Below, piece after piece: positions 9,668-18,372 of a stretch of DNA of 64,000 nt; the stretch's first letter is position 1, and every line of letters starts with the position of its first letter. A program made the translations under genes and the position numbers. The DNA is from Acidipila sp. EB88 (GTDB taxonomy: Bacteria; Acidobacteriota; Terriglobia; Terriglobales; Acidobacteriaceae): assembly GCF_003858395.1 (NCBI RefSeq), contig NZ_QWEV01000005.1, positions 3,348,001 to 3,412,000 on the forward strand, in the 5' to 3' direction. The notes under the pieces are model-generated. The model had not been told where the DNA came from, searched no databases, and worked only from the letters and a program-made list of their open reading frames with translations.

Positions 9668-10372
9668 TTAAACGGATGCGGCACATGAGCGGTTCGAAGA
9701 CGGACTTGGGGTGGAACTCTGAGCGGCCTGCGGCACAGATCGTGTTCGTATCGGTAACTGAAGTTTGAAACCCATCAAAATAAGCGCCGCCAGTGACTCC
9801 GCGTTCATTTTCCGCATCACGTTGCCTCGATGCACCTTTACGGTCATCTCACTGATTCCAAGCTGTAGCCCGACCTTCCAGTTTGCCACCCCTGCCGCAA
9901 CGAGAGGAAAAATCACCCTTTCTCTGGGGGTCAGACGAGCATAACGATCACGGAGCAAATATAACTCAGCTTCGATCAAGCGCGTTCTTTTGCAGCGCTC
10001 AGCCGCGGAGTGCAGTGCGCTGACTACGCAGTCCTTCTGACATGGTTTAGTAAGGAATTCTATGGCGCCGCCTTTCATCGCGCGGACTGACATTGGGATG
10101 TTTGCGACTTCGGCAACGAACATGACTGACACCGCTGGCCACTTAGCCTTGATTAGTTGTTGCAGCTGAAGGCCATCCAGACCCGGCAGATAAGCCTCGA
10201 GAATGACGCAGATCACTCGCTTTTCATCAGCAAATTTGAGGAATTCTTCCGCTGAGCCAAATCCTCTCACCAAGAAACCCTCCGCGTGCAGGGTGTCCAT
10301 CAAAGACTCACGAGTCGAAACATCACTGTCAACGATGACAACTTCTCCTGGCTGATCGACTTTCGTATCCAT
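9668..10372 (-). CDS. FixJ/LuxR-type response regulator with altered receiver
   Basis: A 234-residue two-domain regulator: receiver (~10-125) and LuxR-type helix-turn-helix (~148-210; LTPRERVIFPLVAAGVANWKV, ISEMTVKVHRGNVMRKM). The acidic pair (VDSD, ~15-17) and the conserved lysine (FLTKP, Lys109) are present. The phosphorylated aspartate is replaced by glutamate: CVILEAYLPGLDG has Glu59 where LD is normal. The switch Thr/Ser is Ala87 in MFVAEVANIPM. The protein may therefore be independent of phosphorylation or locked in an active-like state. It lies 62 bp upstream of the Reg_prop kinase on the same strand, so the two may form an operon in which the kinase partner is really the NarL protein at 10561. 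Confidence 0.88.
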   Translation of the reverse strand: MDTKVDQPGEVVIVDSDVSTRESLMDTLHAEGFLVRGFGSAEEFLKFADEKRVICVILEAYLPGLDGLQLQQLIKAKWPAVSVMFVAEVANIPMSVRAMKGGAIEFLTKPCQKDCVVSALHSAAERCKRTRLIEAELYLLRDRYARLTPRERVIFPLVAAGVANWKVGLQLGISEMTVKVHRGNVMRKMNAESLAALILMGFKLQLPIRTRSVPQAAQSSTPSPSSNRSCAASV

Positions 10373-10560
10373 CTACATTCCCTAATTGTGACTTTCGTAC
10401 ATACCAAAAGCATCCTTTCTGGCGCTGCGGAACAAAACCTGAAAAATAGGGGCGATTTACCTCTGAAAATTCGGGGTTTGGACGCCAGATCAGTGCGCGA
10501 TCGCCATAAAAGGGGCAATATCTGTCGTTATTCGTTTAGAATCTGCCAGGGTCCCCCATT

Positions 10561-11184
10561 TTGAACCTGTCTGCTCCAATACGAATTCTGTGCGTCGAGG
10601 ATCATCCGGTCTTTTGGGAAGGATTACGGTTTATCGTCAACTCAGAGCCGGATTTAGCGGTGGTGGCTCACGCACGAAGTTCGGATGAAGCCATCGCAGG
10701 GTTCCGGGTTCATCGTCCCGACGTGACGCTTATGGACGTTCGGCTGGGCGAAGACGACGGGGTAGCTGCTGCTGCCGCGATTGTCAAAGAGTTTCCTTGG
10801 GCAAGGGTCATGATGTTGACGACGTTCGAAAGCGATGTACAACGTGCGTTGAAAGCAGGGGCCGTTGGATACGTATTGAAAAGCACGCCACAGTCAGAGC
10901 TTCTTGAAGCAATACGAAAGGTGCATGCAGGCAAGAAGTATGTCTCCCCAGAAGTTGCAGCACTTCTCGCCGACAGTGTGGCAGAAGAAGATCTAACCGC
11001 GCGGGAGCTTGAGGTGCTCAGCCTCGTCCAGCATGGTCTACGGACAAAACACATTGCTGACCGCCTCGGCATCGGCGAAGCGACGGTGAACTTTCATCTG
11101 AAGAATTTGACGGGAAAGCTTCAAGCGAACGACCGTGCGCACGCGGTGACAATCGCTCTGAAACGTGGACTGCTTAGGCTGTAG
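10561..11184 (+). CDS. NarL/FixJ-family response regulator
   Basis: A 207-residue regulator with an intact receiver: acidic residues in CVEDHP, phospho-acceptor Asp59 in TLMDVRL, switch Thr in MLTTFE, and Lys in VLKSTPQ. The C-terminal LuxR-type helix-turn-helix (~143-200) shows LTARELEVLSLVQHGLRTKHIADRLGI (shortened here to its start) and VNFHLKNLTGKL. HisKA_3 kinases normally pair with this type, so it is the best candidate partner for the Reg_prop kinase at 6457-9606. It is divergent from the atypical regulator at 9668, with ~190 bp of shared promoter region. The start codon is TTG at 10561; no better start is visible. Confidence 0.9.
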   Translation: MNLSAPIRILCVEDHPVFWEGLRFIVNSEPDLAVVAHARSSDEAIAGFRVHRPDVTLMDVRLGEDDGVAAAAAIVKEFPWARVMMLTTFESDVQRALKAGAVGYVLKSTPQSELLEAIRKVHAGKKYVSPEVAALLADSVAEEDLTARELEVLSLVQHGLRTKHIADRLGIGEATVNFHLKNLTGKLQANDRAHAVTIALKRGLLRL

Positions 11185-11369
11185 GCCGAATTCTAGCGGC
11201 AAACCCTACGGTGGCCTCCCTTCATTTTATCTGCGGTACCCAATGATTCAGGCATAACCCCTAAACCTATCAAAAATAGGGGGCAATCGGCCCCAATATG
11301 CAGAGTGTTCAAGGGCAACCTTCATGAGAAAGAATTTATATAGATTCAATTCCACGGAGGACATACAGC

Positions 11370-12392
11370 GTGCCGCATGGAACTCTCGTCCAACCTCGCC
11401 TCGTCGCATTCCTCGTCCTCCCGCCGGTTGATCTTCTCAATTTGACGGCGCTCTCTTCTGTTTTCTCGTCTGCCAAGATGAATGGTCGTACAGCCTACGT
11501 CACGACAATTTTGTCGCCGAACGTGGAGCGAACGATCCGAGGCGCCGAAGACACGGTGTTCATCAACTGCACGCCGATTTCCGAACATACCGGTCCCTTC
11601 GACACCCTTATTGCACTGGGCGGGACTTCAGTAATGGAATTGCCTCATTCAGCAGTCGACTGGGTCGAAAGTCGACTCGCCCTGACTCGCCGAATTGCGA
11701 TCGTGGGCTCAGCAAGCTTCGCGCTCGCTTCAGCGGGCGTCCTAAACGGAAAGCGTATAACAACCCATTGGCGTTACGCCGAAGCTTTGGCACGCAAGCA
11801 TCCCAGTGTCAAGGTGGATAAAGATACTATCTTTGTGAAGGACGGAAATCTGTATTCGACTGCCGGTCACATGGCAGGTATCGATATGGCGCTTTCCATG
11901 ATTGAAGAGGACCTGGGACACGCACAAGCGATCTCCATAGCGAAAGATCTGATCGTCTACATGAGGCGTCCGGGGACAGAAACTCAGTGCAGCACGATGC
12001 TTGCTCAACAGGCCGACGTTGGAGGGACACGCATGCGTGACCTGCCGTCTTGGGCGAAAGCACGTATCACGCAACGGCTTGATGTCAGCACCCTGGCAAG
12101 AGCTGCTGCAATGGCGCCCCGCACTTTTGCCCGCCAATTTGCAAATCACTTCCATATGACGCCTGCACGATGGGTGCAATCACTCCGTGTGGAAGCAGCC
12201 CGGACCCATTTGGAAGCCGGAGGCGTACCTCTCAAGATGATTGCGAGCCTCACGGGCTTTCGAGATGAGCAAGCGCTCCGGCGCGCTTTCACGCAGCTTC
12301 ACGTGGTCAGTCCTCGGGAATACCGCGATCGAGTCGGAAAGCTTCTGCGTGAGAATCACAGTCGGTCACAAAATCTTTTGTCCCACCGCTGA
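11370..12392 (+). CDS. GlxA-type AraC regulator, paralogue 3, lacking the DJ-1 cysteine
   Basis: A 340-residue paralogue of the regulators at 1916 and 3853. GTG start at 11370 with a CGGAGG ribosome-binding site ten bases upstream. The DJ-1/PfpI domain occupies ~10-195 and the AraC domain ~225-330 (RTFARQFANHFHMTPARW, GFRDEQALRRAF). The nucleophile-elbow motif, SVCTG or SICTG in the other two, reads IVGSA here, so the cysteine is replaced by Gly113. The following KRITTHW is kept. Ligand sensing or redox chemistry at this site has probably changed while DNA binding is intact. It follows the NarL regulator on the same strand with a 185-bp gap. Confidence 0.9.
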   Translation: MPHGTLVQPRLVAFLVLPPVDLLNLTALSSVFSSAKMNGRTAYVTTILSPNVERTIRGAEDTVFINCTPISEHTGPFDTLIALGGTSVMELPHSAVDWVESRLALTRRIAIVGSASFALASAGVLNGKRITTHWRYAEALARKHPSVKVDKDTIFVKDGNLYSTAGHMAGIDMALSMIEEDLGHAQAISIAKDLIVYMRRPGTETQCSTMLAQQADVGGTRMRDLPSWAKARITQRLDVSTLARAAAMAPRTFARQFANHFHMTPARWVQSLRVEAARTHLEAGGVPLKMIASLTGFRDEQALRRAFTQLHVVSPREYRDRVGKLLRENHSRSQNLLSHR

Positions 12393-12474
12393 ACTGCGTC
12401 ATCAAGAAGCATCCGACCCGTCCTCAGTAGCCAAGATGGTTCTCTCCTGCACTTCGACTTTTTACAAACAACGC

Positions 12475-12729
12475 TTAGCCATTTGGAGGCGTACTCATTT
12501 CCGCTTGTAGACGATTATGCAGCCGTTCGCTAAACCCCAGTGGAAGTTCAAATACTCGATCATCCGCCATCAGGACAATGATGTTTCTCGTGCTATCGAG
12601 GATTGCAGCGCAAATCTCACATTGAACTAGGTGTCGCTGCACCAGGTCGCGAGTCTCCGGAGAGAGACCGTCGTCCAGATAGTCAGATATGAAGTTCCAG
12701 ACATGTTTGCAGTCTATGACCATGGCCAC
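12475..12729 (-). CDS. Anti-sigma factor with zinc-binding HC2 motif
   Basis: An 84-residue protein whose start lies inside the end of the sigma-factor gene (16-bp overlap), so the two are translationally coupled. It has an anti-sigma zinc-finger pattern: Cys7, then RHLVQCEIC with His33, Cys37 and Cys40. It lacks a transmembrane helix, so it should be a soluble ZAS-type factor that sequesters the ECF sigma protein, possibly releasing it on thiol oxidation. After the zinc motif come ~40 residues without a recognisable domain. The short length and coupling to the sigma gene support the call. Confidence 0.8.
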   Translation of the reverse strand: MAMVIDCKHVWNFISDYLDDGLSPETRDLVQRHLVQCEICAAILDSTRNIIVLMADDRVFELPLGFSERLHNRLQAEMSTPPNG

Positions 12730-13334
12730 CAGCTTCTTTTCCGCAATCCAAGTGTCTTCAGTTGAGGTGCAAGCTCTCGCTGAAGCATAAGACGAGCTCG
12801 ATGGAGCCTTACTTTCACGTTTGCACCGGACAGTCCCAGCATTTGCGCTACCTCTGCACCATTTAAGCCCTCGACATCACGCAGCATAAAAACGTCTCGG
12901 TAGTTCCGTGGAAGTCCTTCAATTGCTTTACGAAGAATATCTCTCATCTGTTTGCGCTCCAGTGCCTCGGATGGAATCTCCCTCCAATCACGAAGAAGCG
13001 CCGGAGAGACGCCTCCCTCCTCCTCTGGGCTATCAAGCGAATCGACGCGCACCCCTACGTGGCTACGCAATCGAGAGCGCGCCTCATTCAACGCAATTGC
13101 GGTCAGCCAAGTGGCAAACGTTGCTTCAGCGCGAAACGTCGCCAGATTGCGAAAGGCTTTCAGGAACGCCTCTTGGGCGACGTCTTCAGCCTCTGCTTGT
13201 GACTTAACCAATGACATAGCCACCAAGAACACCCGGCGCTCGTGTGGACGAATCAGATCGTGAAAGAGGCGGGTGTCCCCGGCCAATATGGCGACGATCA
13301 ACGCTTGCTCATCTTTGGCGTGAAGGTCTGACAA
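12714..13334 (-). CDS. ECF sigma factor, SigW/RpoE-like
   Basis: A 206-residue sigma-70 family ECF factor. Region 2 (~25-95) includes SQAEAEDVAQEAFLKAFRNL and ATFATWLTAIALNEARSR. Region 4 (~140-190) includes LPRNYRDVFMLRDVEGLNGAEVAQ (its beginning and end suffice for recognition) and VKVRLHRARLML. The partner anti-sigma gene overlaps its 3' end. Together they form a two-gene regulatory unit, probably autoregulated from the ~700-bp gap upstream. Its regulon cannot be read from this window. Confidence 0.92.
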   Translation of the reverse strand: MSDLHAKDEQALIVAILAGDTRLFHDLIRPHERRVFLVAMSLVKSQAEAEDVAQEAFLKAFRNLATFRAEATFATWLTAIALNEARSRLRSHVGVRVDSLDSPEEEGGVSPALLRDWREIPSEALERKQMRDILRKAIEGLPRNYRDVFMLRDVEGLNGAEVAQMLGLSGANVKVRLHRARLMLQRELAPQLKTLGLRKRSWWPWS

Positions 13335-14053
13335 GCTACTCCTGTGCTGACGCGTGAACTTTAAGATCTGGGCCGACCTTTGCGGCTTCCCTCTGCCTGT
13401 ATGACTACTAAAACCTCGGCAAGGTTACAAATATAAAACTCCACGTTCAACTACTGGCAACATTCACCGAGTAGTGTCCGCGCTTTAGAAGCAGATCGAG
13501 ACCAGCAAAGTCTATTAGGAAGTGAGGGGATCCCTGCCATCTGCGAGAATTAACCCCTAATCACCTTGTAACGGGCTCCAAAGTTAGAGCGTCGGTGGAC
13601 AACGATACCGTGATCGTGGGTTGAAGCCTGCTTTCTGCGCTGAAGCAAAGCGCCTGCACGGTTGCCGTCGCAAATGTGGGAGTGCAACTGGTTGTGGAAA
13701 CGATGTCGCTAGTGAAACGGTCGGTTTTGGTGACACGCTGGGAAACCTTCACCGAATTACCTGGCTGCTAAGTGGGCTTCTTCTGGACGCGCTCTCGGGC
13801 TTTCCTACGCGCACGCTCTTGTTGCGGGCAAGAAGGTTACGCAGCCGTCCCGCTTCACGTTAGCGTGTTTTACTTCTCACTTGAAAACAGCGCCAAGCCG
13901 AGGCCCTACAGCCTGCACTCGATGGAATGAAGCTGGGATGGTGGCTGTCGAAGCGTATCTACACTTCAGGCGCTGTAACATGCGTTGATCGCTCGCAGGT
14001 GACGTTAGCGTTGCCGGAGGACAGAATAAACTGACGCTCCGGCGAAGCCCAGC
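13335..14053 (+). other. Intergenic, 720 bp, no supported gene
   Basis: This lies between the divergent sigma-factor promoter and the 3' end of the beta-propeller gene. A short frame at 13561-13752 (-) reads like part of a secreted beta-rich protein but has no recognisable family. Near 14010-14045 a 7-bp GCCGGAG/CTCCGGC inverted repeat could help terminate the propeller transcript. Confidence 0.35.
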
Positions 14054-15187
14054 TTACAAAGCTGCGATCCCGTTCAGGCCTGCTGAAGAAGGCAGTCCAT
14101 CAAGCTCGCCCGCAAGCTGCAAGGTTCCGTCACCTTGGATCACAAAAACACTTATTGTTCCCGTGCCAGCATTCAAAGAAAACAGGTACCGTCCATCTGT
14201 GCTTGTCGTTATGTCAAGGTTTGCGCTGCCTGGAGGGTTATTTCCTACGATCGTAGACCCGATCGGCAACAACACTCCGTTAGGCTGAAGAGAAAAGCCA
14301 GAGATTGTGGAAGAGGCAGCGTTGGAGGCGTAAACCCACTTACCATTCGGTGTAATCGCATTCCAGCAGTCTGCACTTCCATAGGTGGGAAGACCCTGGG
14401 TTATTGGGGCTAGCGAACCACTGGGGGAAACAGCGTAGGAGGAGATAGCAGCTTGGCCGGTGGTGTTGGCGGGTCCCGTCTCGGACACAACGAGCTGCCG
14501 GTTAGGAGTAAATCTTGCAGAGAACACGCCCGGATCCTTGCTGGGAACAGTGACTAGCGTCTGCAGTACACCCCCTTGAAGGGGAAAGATGTCGATACTG
14601 TTTGTGTTGCGCTCCGTCACGGCTAACTCTTTACCATCCGGACTGATCGCGATCGAAGATCCACCTGCACCCGCGCCGCTCAAATATTTTGGCGCGCCGC
14701 CTGATGGTTCTAAATGACCACCGGCGGTCAATTGGAAGGTAGTGACGTTGCCCGCGCCGGCCCCATTTAGCACGTAAACCTGGTTCGACAACTCTGCTAT
14801 CGAAAGCGGCTCGCTGCCACCGGATGGAACTTGATCGGTTAGCGTGAGCGTGCCTTCGTTCACGCGGAATACCGAGATGGTTCCACTTCCCGCGTTGGCT
14901 GCCAAGAGAAAACCGGCGTCGTGGGTAACAACGAGAGAGCCTTGAGATTGAAGGGGATCGATTGTGCCGCCACTACCTCGGCCACCTGTGGCAAAGCGCT
15001 TCACTTCGATGTAACTGCCGAGCACCTGATGGTAGGCTACGATTTCGTTCTTGTTGGCGGCATTTGACATGACAAAGAGGGTCTCGCCACCTGGCTGTGA
15101 AGCTACTGGAGCTTTGGCGAGCGCGATGGGAGCCAAAACCCCCGTAACAGCAACGATGGTCGCGATAGATCGAATGGTAAAGTTCAC
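14054..15187 (-). CDS. Secreted lactonase-type beta-propeller protein
   Basis: A 377-residue exported protein. An N-terminal signal peptide (IATIVAVTGVLAPIALAKA) is followed by a seven-bladed propeller of the 6-phosphogluconolactonase/YVTN type. Repeating elements include NAGSGTISVFRVNEGTL, SPDGKELAVTERNTNSIDIF, TPNGKWVYASNAASSTISGF and NAGTGTISVFVIQGDG. Enzymes of this fold hydrolyse lactones or bind ligands. Catalytic residues are not conserved enough across the family to confirm activity by eye, and export argues against a pentose-phosphate role. It is transcribed alone, divergent from the cytochrome b operon with ~240 bp between start codons. Confidence 0.82.
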   Translation of the reverse strand: MNFTIRSIATIVAVTGVLAPIALAKAPVASQPGGETLFVMSNAANKNEIVAYHQVLGSYIEVKRFATGGRGSGGTIDPLQSQGSLVVTHDAGFLLAANAGSGTISVFRVNEGTLTLTDQVPSGGSEPLSIAELSNQVYVLNGAGAGNVTTFQLTAGGHLEPSGGAPKYLSGAGAGGSSIAISPDGKELAVTERNTNSIDIFPLQGGVLQTLVTVPSKDPGVFSARFTPNRQLVVSETGPANTTGQAAISSYAVSPSGSLAPITQGLPTYGSADCWNAITPNGKWVYASNAASSTISGFSLQPNGVLLPIGSTIVGNNPPGSANLDITTSTDGRYLFSLNAGTGTISVFVIQGDGTLQLAGELDGLPSSAGLNGIAAL

Positions 15188-15425
15188 ACTTCTCCTTTTA
15201 CTGGCTCACCACAGCAGGCAAGGGCAATCAGCGGCTTTATGTCACTCCAGCTCTGTGGGTATGCATTGGAGTCGAAACTAGCGAGAAGGTTACACGCATG
15301 TCGCGGCGGAAAACGCTTCGCACAACGTGCTTGATTTGCAAATTAACCTGTAACCCATCAGGGAATTCTGCGTCGAATGTATGGCGCTGTGGGTGCTTAC
15401 CCGGCGGAAGCGGAGAGGGAAGGCC

Positions 15426-16214
15426 ATGTTGAATGATCGAAATTATGCCAATGAACTGCGTGCGGAGCCGTCCGCCGCGGCCGCCCCCAGGCCTACCATC
15501 CGTCTCGAGCGCAAGCACCTGCTCGCTATTCGCTGGATGCACTGGATCAACTTCCCAGTCCTGTTTCTCATGATGTGGAGCGGGTTGCTGATTTACTGGA
15601 ATGATTCAGACAATGCCTACCATTATGCACATCAGGTCTATCGTATCGGTATTGGTAATGTCACTCTCTTTCGGTTCTTCCCAGAGTGGCTTTACCGCTG
15701 GCTGAACGTGCCCTACCACGTGACAAAAGGGCTCGGCGACCATTTTTTCTTCGGCTGGCTCTTCGCGCTCAATGGCGCGGCCTACATAGGCTACACATGG
15801 TTCTCGGGAGAGTGGCGCTTCCTGATCCCCGAACGTAAGAGCGTAAAGGATGCTATTCAGGTCACACTCGTTGACTTGCACGTGCGGAAAGGTCTGCCGG
15901 AGCAGACAAAGTATAACGGCGCTCAACGTATCGCATATTCATCGGTCATCGTAATGGGCGCAGGCATGCTTTTGACAGGACTGGCGATCTACAAACCGAC
16001 GCAACTTCATTGGCTTACCAGCTTGATGGGAGGCTATGAGATGGCGAGGTGGCTACATTTTTGGCTGACCATGTCGTTTCTCGTCTTTTTCTTCATCCAT
16101 GTCGCGCAGGTGGCGCTTGCAGGCTGGAACAACTTTCGCTCTATGGTAAGCGGCTACGAAGTGCAAGAAGTTGAGGCCGTCTCGATAGAAGCCATTCGGA
16201 GAGGCGGAGCATGA
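15426..16214 (+). CDS. Cytochrome b membrane subunit
   Basis: A di-haem cytochrome b of the Ni/Fe-hydrogenase b-type / formate dehydrogenase gamma-like group. It has four or five transmembrane helices (RWMHWINFPVLFLMMWSGLL, FGWLFALNGAAYIGYTWF, IAYSSVIVMGAGMLLTGLAIY, LHFWLTMSFLVFFFIHVAQVAL) with haem-ligand histidines in the first and last. ATG 15426 is preferred over the in-frame ATG at 15381 because GGAGAGGGAAGG lies just upstream. Its stop overlaps the ATG of the molybdopterin oxidoreductase (ATGA), so the proteins are made together. It probably carries electrons between the quinone pool and the exported molybdenum subunit. Confidence 0.9.
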   Translation: MLNDRNYANELRAEPSAAAAPRPTIRLERKHLLAIRWMHWINFPVLFLMMWSGLLIYWNDSDNAYHYAHQVYRIGIGNVTLFRFFPEWLYRWLNVPYHVTKGLGDHFFFGWLFALNGAAYIGYTWFSGEWRFLIPERKSVKDAIQVTLVDLHVRKGLPEQTKYNGAQRIAYSSVIVMGAGMLLTGLAIYKPTQLHWLTSLMGGYEMARWLHFWLTMSFLVFFFIHVAQVALAGWNNFRSMVSGYEVQEVEAVSIEAIRRGGA

Positions 16215-17488
16215 CACTGGAGAACTATGATCCGAAGCGTCCAATCGTCGAGCAGCCATCTTCTTCTGAGAAGAGCGTTCCGGACGCGGAAAGTGGAAAA
16301 GTAGACTCTGCTGTCTCACAAGCAGAGGAAAGACTCTGCGACGGTCGATCTCTGATGGCAGAGGAGAACCAAAATAGGTCTCCCGGTGGCTTCGGAGAGT
16401 TGCAAGACACAGATTCAGATGAGTCTCGCCGAGCGAAAGAGAAACTAGCCCGCCGGGCAGAAGATGCCACGGCCGAGAACCCACTTTCAGCAGAAGGGCG
16501 TAGCCATTCCTCGGACGATCAAGTCTCAGAGGAGTCCCGAATACGTACGCGACGCTCCTTCCTGGTCGCGGGCGTCGCAGCGGGAGCCGGTTACGGCTTC
16601 TACTATTGGTCTCAGCATGCCCGCGAGAGCGAGATGCAGCCAGAACCTCTTCGAGAAGCCTTTGATAGCAATGCCGCGCTCTCGAGGTTCTTGCTTCGCG
16701 ATCGAGTTCTCGCACCCACCTACCCTCTAAGCCGCGCAGAGGCCTTACGGGTGAACGGGGTTGCGGGAGTCAAAAGGCCTTTGATCATCGAAAGTTACCG
16801 CCTACAAGTAGTGGGTTCCACTCGCGGCCTTGGCGATCCTGCGTATAGCGCCGACGTAACCGGATGGGAATACCTCTACAGCGATGCGAAAGCGCACGAG
16901 GATCCCGGACGTGACACAAAGATCGATCCCAAGCTCGCGAGTGCGCCTAGGATGGCCCCTGCAGGTGCTCTCGATCAAGCAATGGCTCGAGAAGGACGAA
17001 CTGAGCAACGCCGGCCACGCCGGGGTCTTGAAGAAGCAGGGGAGAGTCGCAGTACGCTCGGCCCCGGCACAAGTGGGCTTCTGCTTACACTTCAAGATCT
17101 GCAGAAGCTGCCCCGTCACGAACTCGTGACTCAGTTTAAATGTGTTGAGGGATGGAGCCAGGTTGTGCATTGGGCAGGCTTCCGCATGATGGATTTCCTT
17201 GAGCTATACCCCCCTGTGCCAGGAACGCGCTATGTCTACATGGAAACGCCCGATGGCGACTACTACACTGGTTATGACCTGGAGGTTTGTCGCCACCCGC
17301 AAACGCTACTCGTCACCGAGATGATGGGTGCGCCGCTCACACAGCTCCATGGCGCTCCGCTGCGGCTTCATATGCCGACGAAGTACGGATACAAGCAAAT
17401 TAAACGCATTGGGTTAATCGCTTACACCCGTGACAAGCCCGATGACTACTGGACCCGACTCGGATATGACTGGTATGCGGGACTTTAA
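16211..17488 (+). CDS. Sulfite-oxidase-fold molybdopterin oxidoreductase with long N-terminal extension
   Basis: A 425-residue molybdenum enzyme related to MsrP/YedY and sulfite oxidase. Cys311 in TQFKCVEGWSQ is the expected molybdenum-ligand cysteine; conserved MPTKYGYKQIKRI and DYWTRLGYDWYAGL segments follow. A twin-arginine export motif (RTRRSFLVAG, Arg114-Arg115, with a hydrophobic stretch after it) is present. It comes only after ~110 residues of very polar, acidic and basic sequence rich in Glu, Ser and Arg. Tat signals normally sit at the N-terminus, so either translation starts internally or the extension is real and unusual. It is coupled to the cytochrome b gene. Another odd stretch, ~235-285, is charged and lengthens the catalytic domain. 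Substrate unknown. Confidence 0.85.
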   Translation: MTLENYDPKRPIVEQPSSSEKSVPDAESGKVDSAVSQAEERLCDGRSLMAEENQNRSPGGFGELQDTDSDESRRAKEKLARRAEDATAENPLSAEGRSHSSDDQVSEESRIRTRRSFLVAGVAAGAGYGFYYWSQHARESEMQPEPLREAFDSNAALSRFLLRDRVLAPTYPLSRAEALRVNGVAGVKRPLIIESYRLQVVGSTRGLGDPAYSADVTGWEYLYSDAKAHEDPGRDTKIDPKLASAPRMAPAGALDQAMAREGRTEQRRPRRGLEEAGESRSTLGPGTSGLLLTLQDLQKLPRHELVTQFKCVEGWSQVVHWAGFRMMDFLELYPPVPGTRYVYMETPDGDYYTGYDLEVCRHPQTLLVTEMMGAPLTQLHGAPLRLHMPTKYGYKQIKRIGLIAYTRDKPDDYWTRLGYDWYAGL

Positions 17489-17697
17489 CGCGCTCGAGGT
17501 CTTGGGAACACAGAGAGGGAACTCACACTCGTATTTCAAGGAGGTGCCTCGTTCTGTCGTGAACGGTAGATTATCGGACACTTGTTTCCCGTGAAGGATG
17601 TCCTTGAATGTGCATGACCTGCCAACATGAAGGCTCGCGGATGAGATCGTTCCTGCCGTTGTTGCTGGGGCTGTTTCTTAATATAGGGAGGAGTTCA

Positions 17698-18145
17698 ATG
17701 TCCCGCCAAGCTAGTTCTTCTATTTCTCATTCTTTGTGCGGCCTGCGTGCATGCTCGAGGTTCTGAAGCCCCAAGCCCCTTTACCGCGGTCCTATTTACG
17801 ATTGAGCCGCGGATCCCACCATCATCTGGAGACCATGGCACTAAGCAGTGGTGGTTGTTCTATACGAACCGTCGGGCCGACATAACGCCTGCATCGCCTA
17901 CAGATGTTTCGTGGCTGCATGGAACTCATATTGAGATCGCCATGTCTTCCGACGGGGCCCACTGGACTTACAAAGGCATAGCTGAGATCCCAAACGCAAA
18001 GCCAGACTCAACATTCTGGGCGCCTGAGATCGTTGAAGTTCGCGGCAAATACCACATGTACCTCACTCTCGTTCCTGGCATCTTTAAGGATTGGAATGCT
18101 CCCCGTACGATTGATCACCTCACGGGTCGGGATCTAGTGCACTGA
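17698..18145 (+). pseudogene. GH43-like glycoside hydrolase, broken at both ends
   Basis: An excellent ribosome-binding site (AGGGAGGAG) precedes ATG 17698, but that frame stops after 22 codons. Removing one C near 17706 would give a signal peptide beginning MSRKLVLLFLILCAACVHA. The frame then continues through QWWLFYTNRRAD, IEIAMSSDGAHWTYKG and FWAPEIVEVRGKYHMYLTLVPG. These are the first blades of a GH43-type five-bladed propeller, with the conserved WAPEI region. After about 130 codons the frame stops where the repeat-containing DNA begins. The original enzyme was probably an exported beta-xylosidase or arabinofuranosidase-like protein of 300 or more residues. Confidence 0.75.
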
Positions 18146-18199
18146 CAGGGGAACAGGTCGCGATGTAGCTCATCGGTGAGTTTCCGGTTTGACAGGTTC

Positions 18200-18372
18200 T
18201 TGGCTGTGGCTGTTCTCACAGGCACGCCTTGGCCCTGGCCCACGCCAGCCAGGGTTGCAAGTGCAAGAGCCTGATTCCTTTACCGAAGGGCTTCTCCGCA
18301 GGGGCGGTCTGCACAGGCGACGTAGGGACGCGGAAGATAAAGGTGGCTCTTGCGCGCGCTAGGAACAGAGCC
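18200..18372 (+). repeat. Repeat copy A, diverged ardC leader element
   Basis: Roughly 170 bp here are clearly homologous to 26847-27013 and 54445-54611. Shared blocks include ACGCCTTGGCCC, GCAAGTGCAAG, CGAAGGGC, GGTCTGCACA, ACGCGGAAGAT against GCGCGGAAGAT, and CTTGCGCGCGC. In the other copies the element is the 5' leader of ardC genes; here no ardC follows. It abuts the truncated GH43 gene, suggesting insertion or recombination at this point. Confidence 0.7.

Noticed and set aside
16053-16715. 220-codon - strand frame
   Set aside because: Opposite the cytochrome b/molybdenum enzyme operon and very Arg-rich; a shadow.
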